This document shows positions 55,666 through 64,000 of a stretch of 64,000 nucleotides of DNA, one piece after another. Source of the stretch: Enterobacter sp. Ag1 (GTDB lineage Bacteria > Pseudomonadota > Gammaproteobacteria > Enterobacterales > Enterobacteriaceae); NCBI GenBank assembly GCA_000277545.1, contig AKXM01000043.1, forward strand, positions 24,489 through 88,488, written 5' to 3'. Numbering within the stretch: the stretch's first letter is position 1; each line of letters starts with the position of its first letter. A program made the translations under genes and the position numbers. The notes below the pieces were generated by a model. That model worked only from the letters and a program-made list of their open reading frames with translations, did not search any database and was not told the origin of the DNA.

Positions 55666-56531
55666 CGGCGAACCGGGATCAGGTATTCACAGCGGATATG
55701 CATCGGCACATCCTGATCCCGCGTTTCATCCTGAGGATAGAAACGTTCGATGTCCTGACCTTTACGGCGCGTCAGGTTGAGTGATGGCATGCAGGTGCCA
55801 TAAACCGTCAGGATAAAGTCCTGCAGCCCGGTGCCCAGCCCTTCGTAGTTAAATTGAACATAATCCCCCCCTTCCAGCACCACCGGATGTGAATCCGGCA
55901 GGAAACCATTCGCCAGCTCAGGCGTGAGCGCCGTGGTGTAGAAGACTTCCTGCTCGTCGTCTTTTTCCGAGCTTGGGCGAGGCTCATGCAGGCCGTATAA
56001 CACCCGCGGGATGGTCGGTGAGTTGCCGAGGAACTGCGTCCAGAACTGGATGCGCATCTCATTACGGAAGTCGGAGATTTGCTCCAGCGTGCAGCTGTAG
56101 CTTTGCGTGACCCCAACCAGATGCGTTTCCGGCATCGTGATGAAGTGGGCCTGCGGCGGCGTAAACTCGCCGAGACGCAGCGGCGGGCGCATACCGAAGG
56201 CGCTCCAGTCAGGAGAACGACGGTAGAGCGCCGGCGTTTGAGCAAACTGCTTTTTAAACGCACGAGTAAACGTCTGCTGCGAGTCAAAGCGGTACTGAAG
56301 CGCAATATCGAGAATAGGGCGCGCAGTCAGGCGCAGAGCAACGGCGGATTTGGAGAGTCGGCGGGCGCGAATATAGGCACCAATAGCGTGCCCGGTAACC
56401 TCTTTAAACATCCGTTGTAAATGCCACTTGGAATAACCTGCTTTTGCCGCCACATTATCAAGGGCGAGAGGCTGGTCGAGGTGGCCCTCCAGCCAGCTAA
56501 GAAGATCGCGAATGATCCCAGCCTGATCCAT
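55662..56531 (-). CDS. rob: Right-origin-binding regulator Rob (AraC/XylS)
   Basis: 289 aa, identical in length to E. coli Rob. Two HTH motifs of the AraC type lie at the N-terminus (LALDNVAAKAGYSKWHLQRM and PILDIALQYRFDSQQTFTRA). The C-terminal GyrI-like ligand domain (about 120-289) binds bile salts and other inducers. Rob activates the mar/sox/rob regulon for efflux and solvent or antibiotic tolerance. The 211-bp gap to creA holds both promoters. Confidence 0.96.
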   Translation of the reverse strand: MDQAGIIRDLLSWLEGHLDQPLALDNVAAKAGYSKWHLQRMFKEVTGHAIGAYIRARRLSKSAVALRLTARPILDIALQYRFDSQQTFTRAFKKQFAQTPALYRRSPDWSAFGMRPPLRLGEFTPPQAHFITMPETHLVGVTQSYSCTLEQISDFRNEMRIQFWTQFLGNSPTIPRVLYGLHEPRPSSEKDDEQEVFYTTALTPELANGFLPDSHPVVLEGGDYVQFNYEGLGTGLQDFILTVYGTCMPSLNLTRRKGQDIERFYPQDETRDQDVPMHIRCEYLIPVRR

Positions 56532-56742
56532 AAAATATCCTCATCCATACAAGCGAATGCCTGTTTACTAAGGTAGCGGATAATAGCATTTTTGTAGTTT
56601 ATGCATTCACCGTTTTTATTTAACAAGTTGTGCCAAATTTGCCGATTATGGAGGCAGGTTTTGCTAATAATGTGATATTCAACGGTTTTTTGTCCAATTG
56701 TTGAATAGTCCCGTAGGGTAATTTTTATACAATGGTAACAAT

Positions 56743-57216
56743 ATGAAATATAAAGCTTTAGCACTTTGCAGTGCGCTTCTGGCCGTAAGCTACGGTGCGA
56801 GCGCGGAGCAGATCGGATCGGTGGACACCGTGTTTAAAGTCTTTGGTCCCGACCACAAGATTGTCGTCGAGGCGTTTGACGATCCTGATGTGAAGAATGT
56901 GACCTGTTATATCAGCCGCGCAAAAACCGGGGGTATCAAGGGCGGCCTCGGATTAGCTGAAGACACGTCTGATGCGGCCATTTCCTGCCAGCAGGTAGGC
57001 CCGGTTGAGCTCAGCGATAAGATAAAAGCGGGTAAAGCGCAGGGCGATGTAGTGTTCCAGAAGCGAACTTCGCTGGTGTTTAAAAAGCTGCAGGTGGTGC
57101 GTTTCTATGATGCGAAGCGCAATGCGCTGGCCTACCTTGCCTACTCTGATCGGGTCGTAGAAGGCTCTCCTAAGAACGCCATCAGCGCGGTACCGATTAT
57201 TCCGTGGAGTAAATAA
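56743..57216 (+). CDS. creA: CreA family periplasmic protein
   Basis: 157 aa. The Sec signal peptide [20 protein letters not shown] ends near SAE (residue 21-22). The mature part fits Cre[34 protein letters not shown] and a second Cys in [10 protein letters not shown]. Function unknown. In E. coli it is followed by creB-creC-creD; here a LysR gene follows and creBCD is absent from this window. Confidence 0.93.
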   Translation: MKYKALALCSALLAVSYGASAEQIGSVDTVFKVFGPDHKIVVEAFDDPDVKNVTCYISRAKTGGIKGGLGLAEDTSDAAISCQQVGPVELSDKIKAGKAQGDVVFQKRTSLVFKKLQVVRFYDAKRNALAYLAYSDRVVEGSPKNAISAVPIIPWSK

Positions 57217-57264
57217 TCTGTGCACTGGCGCTGAGCGGATGCATTCACGCATGGCCGCATGAGA

Positions 57265-57292
57265 AGCCTGATGTATTTCTAATGCATCAGGC
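57265..57292 (+). terminator. Hairpin after creA
   Basis: AGCCTGATG and CATCAGGCT form a perfect 9-bp stem with a 10-nt loop, 48 bp after the creA stop. The following TGTCAGTTCTT is only partly T-rich, so termination is likely but not certain. Confidence 0.65.
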
Positions 57293-57357
57293 TTGTCAGT
57301 TCTTGCCTTCCTTATTAGTGTGTTATGACCGTGCCGTTGCCTTCTAAGGCTTCTTTG

Positions 57358-58260
57358 ATGCAGATCGAGCCTCTACCGCCCCTGAATACCCTTATCGCCT
57401 TCGAATGCGTGGCCCGCTATGGCAACATTTCTCGTGCGGCGGAGGAGTTAAACCTGACGCAAAGCGCGACCAGCCGGCAAATTCTGCAGCTGGAAGAGAT
57501 GCTCGGCTGCAAGCTATTTACCCGAACCCAGCGGCGAGTGCTGCTCACGCCACGCGGTGAAGCTTATGCCGAGCGGGTCAGGCAGCAGCTGGCGGCCCTG
57601 TCGCATGCCACGGCAGAAGTGATGGGCTGGACCGGGTTGCCACAGGTCACTATCGCCTGTACCAGCGCTATGAGTTCGCTGTGGCTGTCATCCCGGCTTT
57701 CTGCCCTGCATCGTGAGCTGCCAGATTTGCAGATTCGCATGAAAATTACCGACAACTTCTCGGAGCTGCGTTCATCGGAATTTGATCTGGCTATTTTTTA
57801 CCTGCGAAGCGTGCCCGTCGGTTTTCACGCCACGCCGCTCTTCGATGAAGTCTGTTACCCCATGTGCTCCCCGGCTTTTCTGTCCCGCATTGGTTCAGAC
57901 GCACCGGCGGAAGCGCTGCTGCAGCACACGCTGCTGATTCAGGACGATCCCCAGCGGGAGTGGACCGGGTGGAGCGACTGGTTTGCTTCGCAAAATGTTT
58001 TGAGCTTTGTGCCAGGGCAAACCTGGCGAGCCAATAACTATCCGTTTTTGGTGGAGACGGCGGTGCGCGGCGACGGGATATTACTCGGCTGGGAAGGGCT
58101 GGTGCAGGATTATCTTAACCGGGGCGAGCTTGTCGCGGCGCACCCTGGCAAGCTGGCCGCCGCCAGTAAATGTTTCCTGCTTATCCCCCAGGATCGCTAC
58201 ATGAAGCCGATTGTTCGCCATGTGATGAGCTGGCTACAGCGCCAATCTTTGACGGAATAA
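57358..58260 (+). CDS. LysR-family transcriptional regulator (GcvA-like)
   Basis: 300 aa from the ATG at 57358 (MQIEPLPPLNTLIAFE), which has AAGG 8 nt upstream. An ATG at 57325 would add 11 residues without a ribosome-binding site. The winged HTH has YGNISRAAEELNLTQSATSRQI, and LFTRTQRRVLLTPRGEAYAE follows. The effector domain (about 90-295) is of the GcvA/AmpR subgroup. It is not adjacent to the ABC operon on a shared divergent promoter: a minus-strand small gene lies between, so its target is uncertain. Confidence 0.88.
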   Translation: MQIEPLPPLNTLIAFECVARYGNISRAAEELNLTQSATSRQILQLEEMLGCKLFTRTQRRVLLTPRGEAYAERVRQQLAALSHATAEVMGWTGLPQVTIACTSAMSSLWLSSRLSALHRELPDLQIRMKITDNFSELRSSEFDLAIFYLRSVPVGFHATPLFDEVCYPMCSPAFLSRIGSDAPAEALLQHTLLIQDDPQREWTGWSDWFASQNVLSFVPGQTWRANNYPFLVETAVRGDGILLGWEGLVQDYLNRGELVAAHPGKLAAASKCFLLIPQDRYMKPIVRHVMSWLQRQSLTE

Positions 58261-58389
58261 GCAGAAAATAGATGTAAATCACATAAGACGATTATTTTAA
58301 TATTTTGGTCATCAATAAATTATCTGCTTATTTTATTAGCCATAACGTTTTCTTATACAATACGACGGGAAATAAGTGATGAATCACAT

Positions 58390-58689
58390 TTAATCCTTTG
58401 GTTTATTTATCGTCTCTAAATCCAAAGGCACTATTTTATTTTTCATCTCTGCGCGTCGACGATAAGAAGTATGCATACCTACAAGTGTGAAAACCAGCCA
58501 CATCGACTGCGATATTACCGACGCTAAATTAAAATCATGGCTAAGAGAATACAGCCCGCCCACGCAGCCTGCGATGTTGAGTACAGCATAACCATTTGAA
58601 TCTATTGATAGCCTTCGCATTTGGACCAGGGCGTATGCCAGCAGGTAACAAAACACGCCAATTAAACCTACAAGGGTATGCAGTTCCAC
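58390..58689 (-). CDS. Small three-helix membrane protein
   Basis: 99 aa from a GTG at 58689 that has AGGAAAG upstream; an in-frame ATG 32 codons earlier would add a Lys/Arg-rich segment and is less likely. Hydrophobic segments are VGLIGVFCYLLAYALVQM, AVLNIAGCVGGLYSL and QSMWLVFTLVGMHTSY, followed by a charged tail. The pattern resembles small PnuC/SemiSWEET-like membrane proteins of unknown function (CBU_0592-like), a tentative placement. Its upstream region faces the ABC operon promoter. Confidence 0.6.
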   Translation of the reverse strand: MELHTLVGLIGVFCYLLAYALVQMRRLSIDSNGYAVLNIAGCVGGLYSLSHDFNLASVISQSMWLVFTLVGMHTSYRRRAEMKNKIVPLDLETINKPKD

Positions 58690-58881
58690 TTTTTCTTTCC
58701 TGATGTGACTCCGTGAACGGGAAATTATCTTTTTTGCCGTGGTTCTGCCGTGCATTTTTTTCATAGTCTGATACGAAAAACTCATGCCTCAGTGTTTAGC
58801 TGTTTTGATATAAATCATAAATAGATGTGCTATGGCATCTGGCCGGTGGTCAGACAAACAAATAATAACGGAGAAAAATAA

Positions 58882-60471
58882 ATGAAAGACGATCGTTCAG
58901 ACGAAAAAAAATACCTGCAGGGCGTGAGCATGAGCCGCCGTTCATTTATCAATACGGCGGCGCTGATTGGTATGGGCAGTGCGTTATCGCTGTCGCCGCT
59001 GGCGGGTTTTGCTGCCGAAGCGACGCCTAAAAAAGGGGGCGTGCTGAAGCTGGGCATGTCGGGCGGCAATACCAGCGATTCTCTGGATCCCACGCTCTTT
59101 AGCGACTGGGTGCCGCTTAACCAGGCATACATGCTGATGAACGGCCTGGTGGAAATTGATGAGAATAACCAGGCCACGCCGGAGCTACTGGAAAGCTGGG
59201 AAGCGAAGCCGGGCGCGCAGGAGTGGACCTTTAAAGTGCGTCAGGGCGTGACCTTCCACAACGGCAAGGCGCTTACCGTGGAAGACATCCTTTACTCGAT
59301 TAACCTCCACCGTGGCGATCAGTCTCGCAGCGCCATTAAAACGCAGCTGGCGGCCATCAAAGATCTGAAGAAGAGCGGTGAGAACGAAATTACCCTGACG
59401 CTGGACAGCGGCAACGCCGACTTGCCGTTCCTGCTGGCGGACTACCACCTCGTTGTGGTGCCGGACGGCTTTACCGACTGGAAACACCCGATTGGCACCG
59501 GCGGCTTCGTCTTTGATCAGTACCAGCCGGGCGTGCGTTCCTATTTCAAACGTAATCCGAATTACTGGAAGCCAAACCGCGCGTTTGTGGACGCCGTTGA
59601 AGTGCTGGTGATCAACGATGCGACCGCGCGTACCAACGCCCTTATTTCGGGCCAGGTCCACGCCATCAACCGCGTGGACTTTAAGACCGTCGATTTCCTG
59701 AAGCGCAGCCCGGCGCTGAACATCGTGCGGGCGGCCGGCGGGCAGCATTTCACCTTCCTGATGGACTGCCGCGTATCACCGTTCAACAACAATGACGTTC
59801 GGACGGCGATTAAATACGGCATCGATCGCGAGAAATTACTGGCCACCGTGCTGCGGGGTTACGGCACGCTGGGCAACGATCATCCGATCCCGAAAACCGA
59901 TCGCTTCTTCAATAAAAGCCTGGAACAGCGCGCCTACGATCCTGACAAGGCTAAGTTCTTCCTGAAAAAAGCCGGGCTAAGCGCGCTGCCGCTTGAGCTG
60001 TCGTCCTCTGATGCTGCCTTTGCCGGGGCATTGGATGCCGCCGCATTGTTCCAGGGGGAAGCCGCTGCAGCGGGGATTCAGGTCAGCATCAAACGCCAGC
60101 CGGCAGACAGCTACTGGGATGACGTCTGGATGAAAGCGCCGTTTAGCATGGGCTACTGGGGCGGGCGTCCAACGGCGGATCAGATGTTCTCCACCGCCTG
60201 GCAGTCCACCGCCAAATGGAACGATACCCACTGGAAGAATGACAAGTTCGACAGCCTGCTGATTCAGGCGCGATCGCTGCTTGATGACCAAAAGCGGGCA
60301 GAGATCTACGGGGAGCTGCAAAGCATTGCCCGGGATGACGGCGGCGCGATGATCCCGCTGTTTGGCGACTATCTGGACGCCACCAGCAAAAAAGTCGGCG
60401 GTGTGAAACCTCATCCGCTCTTCAACTTTATGGGTGGCCGCCTGGCTGAACGCGTCTGGCTGGAGTCGTAA
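58882..60471 (+). CDS. ABC transporter substrate-binding protein (SBP family 5, Tat-exported)
   Basis: 529 aa. A twin-arginine signal is visible at residues 17-45: MSRRSFINTAALIGMGSALS, ending near GFAAEA. The mature protein belongs to the DppA/OppA (SBP_bac_5) class, with PELLESWEAKPGAQEWTFKV and VRTAIKYGIDREKLLATVL. Such proteins bind di/oligopeptides, opines, nickel chelates or related solutes; the ligand is unknown. It is first gene of a five-gene operon and its TAA overlaps the next ATG (TAATG). GGAGA precedes the ATG. Confidence 0.92.
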   Translation: MKDDRSDEKKYLQGVSMSRRSFINTAALIGMGSALSLSPLAGFAAEATPKKGGVLKLGMSGGNTSDSLDPTLFSDWVPLNQAYMLMNGLVEIDENNQATPELLESWEAKPGAQEWTFKVRQGVTFHNGKALTVEDILYSINLHRGDQSRSAIKTQLAAIKDLKKSGENEITLTLDSGNADLPFLLADYHLVVVPDGFTDWKHPIGTGGFVFDQYQPGVRSYFKRNPNYWKPNRAFVDAVEVLVINDATARTNALISGQVHAINRVDFKTVDFLKRSPALNIVRAAGGQHFTFLMDCRVSPFNNNDVRTAIKYGIDREKLLATVLRGYGTLGNDHPIPKTDRFFNKSLEQRAYDPDKAKFFLKKAGLSALPLELSSSDAAFAGALDAAALFQGEAAAAGIQVSIKRQPADSYWDDVWMKAPFSMGYWGGRPTADQMFSTAWQSTAKWNDTHWKNDKFDSLLIQARSLLDDQKRAEIYGELQSIARDDGGAMIPLFGDYLDATSKKVGGVKPHPLFNFMGGRLAERVWLES

Positions 60472-61418
60472 TGAAAAAACAGATCCTTCATCGTTTATTG
60501 CTGGGCGTGCTGACGCTGTGGCTGGTTTCGGTTCTGATCTTCGTCGGCACCGAGCTGTTGCCCGGCGACGTGGCGAGCGCCATCCTCGGCCAAAACGGCA
60601 CGCCGGAAACCATCGCCGCGCTGCGTCTCCAGCTTGGGCTGGATCAGCCGGCGGTTTATCGCTATCTGCATTGGCTGTCCGGCGTCTTGCACGGTGATTT
60701 AGGCACTTCGCTTGCCAACAACCAGCCTATTGGCGCCGAGCTGCTGCCTCGTCTGGCGAACACGCTGTTTCTTGCGCTATATGCCGCGCTGATCGCGATT
60801 CCGTTGGCGGTCGTATTGGGGATTGCTTCTGCGGTGTGGCGCGGTTCCTGGTTTGACCGCCTGGCGAACACGCTGACGCTGATGAGCATTTCGGTGCCGG
60901 AGTTTTTTGTCGGCTACGTGCTGGTGATCTTCTTTGCGATTCGCCTGGCCTGGTTCCCCAGCCTCGCGCTGGTCGACCCGGATGCCAGCCTTCTCGACAG
61001 GCTCTATGCCTGTACGTTGCCGATGCTGACGCTGGTGCTGGTGGTGCTGGCGCACATGCTGCGCATGACGCGGGCTTCCGTCGGCGCGGTGATGTCCAGC
61101 AGCTACATCGAAACGGCGCTGCTAAAAGGGCTTTCCCGCTGGCGCATTGTGCTCAGCCACGCGCTGCCCAACGCGCTCGCGCCAATCATCAACGTGATTG
61201 CTTTCAACCTGGCCTATCTGGTGGTGGGCGTCATCCTGGTTGAGGTGGTCTTTGTTTATCCGGGCATCGGGCAACTGATGGTGGATGCGGTGACAAAACG
61301 AGATTTGCCGGTGGTGCAGGCCTGCGGGCTGCTTTTTGGCGGGACTTATATCCTGCTGAATACGGCGGCAGATCTGCTGGCCATTTGGTGTAACCCACGA
61401 CTGCGGCATGCGAGGTAG
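60471..61418 (+). CDS. ABC transporter permease (DppB/OppB type)
   Basis: 315 aa with about six membrane helices. The DppB-type N-terminus is seen (LHRLLLGVLTLWLVSVLIF), with GDVASAILGQNGTPETIAAL in the first periplasmic loop. The EAA-type coupling motif is TALLKGLSRWRIVLSHALPN near residue 215. It overlaps the binding-protein gene by one base and is followed after 3 bp by the second permease. Confidence 0.94.
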   Translation: MKKQILHRLLLGVLTLWLVSVLIFVGTELLPGDVASAILGQNGTPETIAALRLQLGLDQPAVYRYLHWLSGVLHGDLGTSLANNQPIGAELLPRLANTLFLALYAALIAIPLAVVLGIASAVWRGSWFDRLANTLTLMSISVPEFFVGYVLVIFFAIRLAWFPSLALVDPDASLLDRLYACTLPMLTLVLVVLAHMLRMTRASVGAVMSSSYIETALLKGLSRWRIVLSHALPNALAPIINVIAFNLAYLVVGVILVEVVFVYPGIGQLMVDAVTKRDLPVVQACGLLFGGTYILLNTAADLLAIWCNPRLRHAR

Positions 61419-61421
61419 GCC

Positions 61422-62252
61422 ATGAAAAATATCAAAATTCGCACGGTGCCGCTGTCGGCAATATTAGGGTTGACCATCATCGCCGTCAATTTGATTGCCG
61501 CGCTTTTTGCGCCCTGGCTGGCGCCGCACAGCGAAACGGCTCAGGTGGGTGACATCTGGATGCTGCCGTCGAGTTCAATGCCGTTCGGCACCGACAGTCT
61601 TGGGCGAGACATGCTGTCGCGTATTCTGTTTGGCGCCCGAACCACCATTGCGATTGCGCTGGCGATCACCGCTATTTCATTTGTGGTGGGCATTATTACC
61701 GGTTTTACCGCCGCGATTTACGGGCGCTGGGTGGACGTCGTGCTCACCCGTATCGTCGATACGCTGATGTCGATCCCGGTGCTGATCCTGGCGCTGATCG
61801 TCCTGTCCGTGCTGGGGACCTCTATTCCGGTGCTGGTCGGAACCATTGCGCTGTTAGACGCGACTCGCGTTTTCCGTCTTGCTCGTCTGGTCGCGCAGGG
61901 GATCGTTTGCCTTGAATATGTTGAGGCGGCGCGCCTGCGTGGGGAAGGGCTGTGGTGGATCGTCCGTAAAGAGTTTCTGCCTAACGCGATGCCGCCGCTG
62001 CTGGCGGAATTCGGTATGCGTTTCTGTTTTACCTTCCTGTTTATTGCCGGGCTGAGTTTCCTTGGGCTGGGCATTCAGCCACCGTGGGCGGACTGGGGCA
62101 GCATGGTGCGTGACAACGCACAGGCCATCAATTTTGGCCAGTTTGCTCCGCTGTACCCCGCTGCGGCTATTGCCCTGCTGACGATAGGCGTCAACCTGGT
62201 GGTCGACTGGCTGCTGGTGCGTAACAACCTTTCGCTGGGAGAAGAGGGATGA
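61422..62252 (+). CDS. ABC transporter permease (DppC/OppC type)
   Basis: 276 aa with about six helices. The first periplasmic loop has the DppC signature PFGTDSLGRDMLSRILFGAR. The coupling helix EAARLRGEGLWWIVRKEFLP is near residue 167. It pairs with the DppB-type permease to form the membrane channel, and overlaps the ATPase gene by 4 bp (ATGA). Confidence 0.94.
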   Translation: MKNIKIRTVPLSAILGLTIIAVNLIAALFAPWLAPHSETAQVGDIWMLPSSSMPFGTDSLGRDMLSRILFGARTTIAIALAITAISFVVGIITGFTAAIYGRWVDVVLTRIVDTLMSIPVLILALIVLSVLGTSIPVLVGTIALLDATRVFRLARLVAQGIVCLEYVEAARLRGEGLWWIVRKEFLPNAMPPLLAEFGMRFCFTFLFIAGLSFLGLGIQPPWADWGSMVRDNAQAINFGQFAPLYPAAAIALLTIGVNLVVDWLLVRNNLSLGEEG

Positions 62253-63871
62253 CACAACCGATTTTACAGATGCGTGATTTACGCATTGAAACCGAGCAGG
62301 GGCTGCCGCTGGTGAAAGGCGTCTCTCTCTGCCTGATGCCTGGCGAAGTTCTGGGGCTGATTGGCGAGTCCGGCGCGGGGAAATCAACTATCGGTCTTGC
62401 GGCCCTGGGCTATGCCCGACCTGGCTGCCGGATTGCGGGCGGTGAAGTGCTGGTGGGCGGGCAAAATATTGTGGCGCTATCCAGCAAAGAGAAACGTGAG
62501 TTTCGCGGTAAGCGCGTGGCCTATGTGGCGCAGAGCGCCGCCGCCGCGTTCAACCCGGCGCTGACCATCGGCAAGCAGGTTTGTGAAGGGCCGCTTCGCC
62601 ATGGCCTGATGAGTCCGGAAGAAGCCCAGGACTGGGCCGTGACGCTGTTTAAAGCGCTTGATCTCCCGGAGCCTGAAGCTATCGGCCAGCGCTATCCACA
62701 TCAGCTCTCGGGCGGGCAGCTGCAGCGAGCGATGGCGGCGATGGCGATGTCCTGCAAGCCTGATGTCCTGGTCCTGGATGAACCGACCACCGCGCTGGAT
62801 GTGACGACGCAAATCGAAGTGCTGGTGATGCTGCGCAAACTGGTCAGAGAGTTTAATACCGCCGCGCTGTATATCACTCACGATCTGGCGGTTGTCGCAC
62901 AGATTGCCGACCGCATTATGGTGCTGCGACAGGGGAGCGAAGTGGAGTGCGGCAGCACCGTCGATATTCTGCAGAAGCCAACAGAAAGCTACACGCAGCG
63001 ACTGGTGTCCGAACGCGCCCACGCTTTAACGCCGGTGCATGCCGAAAGTAAACCTGAAGGGCAGCTACTGGCGTTGAATAATCTCTCTACGGGCTACAAC
63101 GGTAAAACGGTCGTCCACAACGTTTCCCTCAGCATTGCCAAAGGAGAAACGATGGCCATTATCGGCGAGTCCGGGAGCGGGAAGAGTACGCTGGCCCGGG
63201 CGCTCTGCGGCCTGCTGACTGACACGAAAGGCAGCGTTACCTTTGCTGACAAGGTGCTGGCCAACCGTTACCCGCAGCGTGATAAAGAGACGCTGCGCCG
63301 TATCCAGATGATCTATCAGTTGCCCGATGTGGCGCTTAACCCAAGGCAAACCGTGCTGGAGGCGATTGGCCGCCCGGTAGCGTTCTATTTTGGCCTTGAT
63401 AAACAGCAGGTTCGCGCGCGGGTTCTGGAACTCCTGAAACTGACTGAACTCCCTGATTATCTGATTGATCGCTATCCTGGCTCGCTTTCCGGGGGGCAGA
63501 AGCAGCGCGTGTGTATTGCACGAGCGCTGGCCGCGAAGCCCGATCTTATCATCTGCGATGAAGCAACCTCCGCCCTTGACCCGCTGGTGGCGGAAGAAGT
63601 GCTGAAATTGCTGAGAAACCTGCAGGAACAGCTGGGGCTGTCTTATCTGTTTATCACCCACGACCTGAGCACGGTAAAACGCATTGCTCAGCAGGTTGCC
63701 GTGATGTATCAGGGCAACGTCGTCGCACAGGGCCCAACCGCGCAGGTATTCAGCGCACCAATGCACAGTTACACCGAGAAACTGCTGACTTCCGTGCCGG
63801 AAATGCGCCCTTCCTGGCTGGATGAGGTGCTGGGTCAGCGTCAGTTAAACGCGATGGCAGGAGCTTCATGA
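62249..63871 (+). CDS. ABC transporter ATPase with two fused nucleotide-binding domains
   Basis: 540 aa, equal to DppD plus DppF fused, as in GsiA/YejF-type transporters. Domain 1 (about 1-265): Walker A GESGAGKST, signature LSGGQLQRAM, Walker B VLVLDEPTTALD. Domain 2 (about 275-530): GESGSGKST, LSGGQKQRVCIARAL, LIICDEATSALD. Each is followed by the oligopeptide-transporter C-terminal segment. Both sites look catalytically intact. It overlaps its neighbours by 4 bp on both sides, so the operon is tightly coupled. Confidence 0.95.
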   Translation: MTQPILQMRDLRIETEQGLPLVKGVSLCLMPGEVLGLIGESGAGKSTIGLAALGYARPGCRIAGGEVLVGGQNIVALSSKEKREFRGKRVAYVAQSAAAAFNPALTIGKQVCEGPLRHGLMSPEEAQDWAVTLFKALDLPEPEAIGQRYPHQLSGGQLQRAMAAMAMSCKPDVLVLDEPTTALDVTTQIEVLVMLRKLVREFNTAALYITHDLAVVAQIADRIMVLRQGSEVECGSTVDILQKPTESYTQRLVSERAHALTPVHAESKPEGQLLALNNLSTGYNGKTVVHNVSLSIAKGETMAIIGESGSGKSTLARALCGLLTDTKGSVTFADKVLANRYPQRDKETLRRIQMIYQLPDVALNPRQTVLEAIGRPVAFYFGLDKQQVRARVLELLKLTELPDYLIDRYPGSLSGGQKQRVCIARALAAKPDLIICDEATSALDPLVAEEVLKLLRNLQEQLGLSYLFITHDLSTVKRIAQQVAVMYQGNVVAQGPTAQVFSAPMHSYTEKLLTSVPEMRPSWLDEVLGQRQLNAMAGAS

Positions 63872-64000
63872 AAACTCTTATTACGCAATTCCCTCACAGC
63901 GTGAGCGTGACGGAACATTTGTGGATTGTTTTGAAAGACGGAACTCGGCTGGCGGCGCGTATGTGGCTACCTTTATCGGCTTCGCAGCAGCCGGTGCCCG
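63868..64000 (+). CDS. CocE/NonD-family hydrolase, N-terminal fragment
   Basis: The gene runs off the right edge; 44 codons are seen: MKTLITQFPHSVSVTEHLWI, then LKDGTRLAARMWLPLSA. DGTRLAARMWLP is the typical first-strand motif of CocE/NonD (X-Pro dipeptidyl-peptidase S15) alpha/beta hydrolases. It overlaps the ATPase stop in ATGA, so it belongs to the transporter operon. The catalytic triad is outside the window. The placement suggests that an imported ester or amide is hydrolysed in the cytoplasm. Confidence 0.65.
   Translation, partial: MKTLITQFPHSVSVTEHLWIVLKDGTRLAARMWLPLSASQQPVP

Overview
The window is an ordinary enterobacterial chromosome segment (family Enterobacteriaceae). Nearly every gene can be recognised by its close match to Escherichia coli/Klebsiella/Enterobacter orthologues. 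The genus cannot be fixed from the sequence alone. There is no plasmid, prophage or intact insertion sequence.

Layout. (1) 1-15.5 kb carries the E. coli 66-69 min block: rpoD (5' end only), dnaG and rpsU (the macromolecular-synthesis operon, minus strand), tsaD, then a small inserted island (cupin, free-standing trpC-type IGP synthase, 76-aa orphan), then plsY, folB, uppP, cca, ygiM, ygiF, glnE and hldE. (2) 15.5-20.7 kb is a junction segment: NCS2 purine-type permease and adenine deaminase (operon), a divergent LysR regulator, and cdh. (3) 20.7-58 kb is the E. coli 99-100 min block with local changes: yjjA, ohr and ohrR (where E. coli has dnaC and dnaT), yjjB-yjjP, a YbaK-like deacylase, a PTS IIB-IIC pair, fhuF, a diguanylate cyclase, yjjZ, three tRNA-Leu(CAG), rsmC, holD-rimI-yjjG, prfC, osmY, ytjA, yjjU-yjjV, a CNT nucleoside transporter, deoC-deoA-deoB-deoD, yjjJ, lplA, ytjB, serB-radA-nadR, ettA, slt, trpR, yjjX, gpmB, rob and creA. 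(4) 57.3-64 kb is accessory: a LysR regulator, a small membrane protein, and an oligopeptide/opine-type ABC transporter operon ending in a CocE/NonD-type hydrolase cut by the window edge. These follow creA, where creBCD sits in E. coli.

Functional themes. The nucleoside-salvage block is coherent: the transporter and the deo operon each carry a pair of CRP-like sites 51-54 bp apart upstream, the classical CytR/CRP layout, and the deo promoter also has a perfect DeoR palindrome. fhuF and yjjZ both carry Fur boxes. ohr and ohrR share an operator-like sequence.

Most unusual structure. Two 141-bp sequences (20522-20662 and 34765-34905) share a nearly identical 79-bp 3' part and are each bracketed by a perfect direct duplication of a complete Rho-independent terminator hairpin (27 bp after cdh, 24 bp after ytjA). 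This looks like a small non-coding mobile element that inserts at terminators and duplicates the whole hairpin. I do not recognise it as a named family. The trpC island is also bracketed by two similar, non-identical terminator hairpins. A 127-bp ERIC element begins inside the deoC stop codon, and a long inverted intergenic repeat lies between nadR and ettA.
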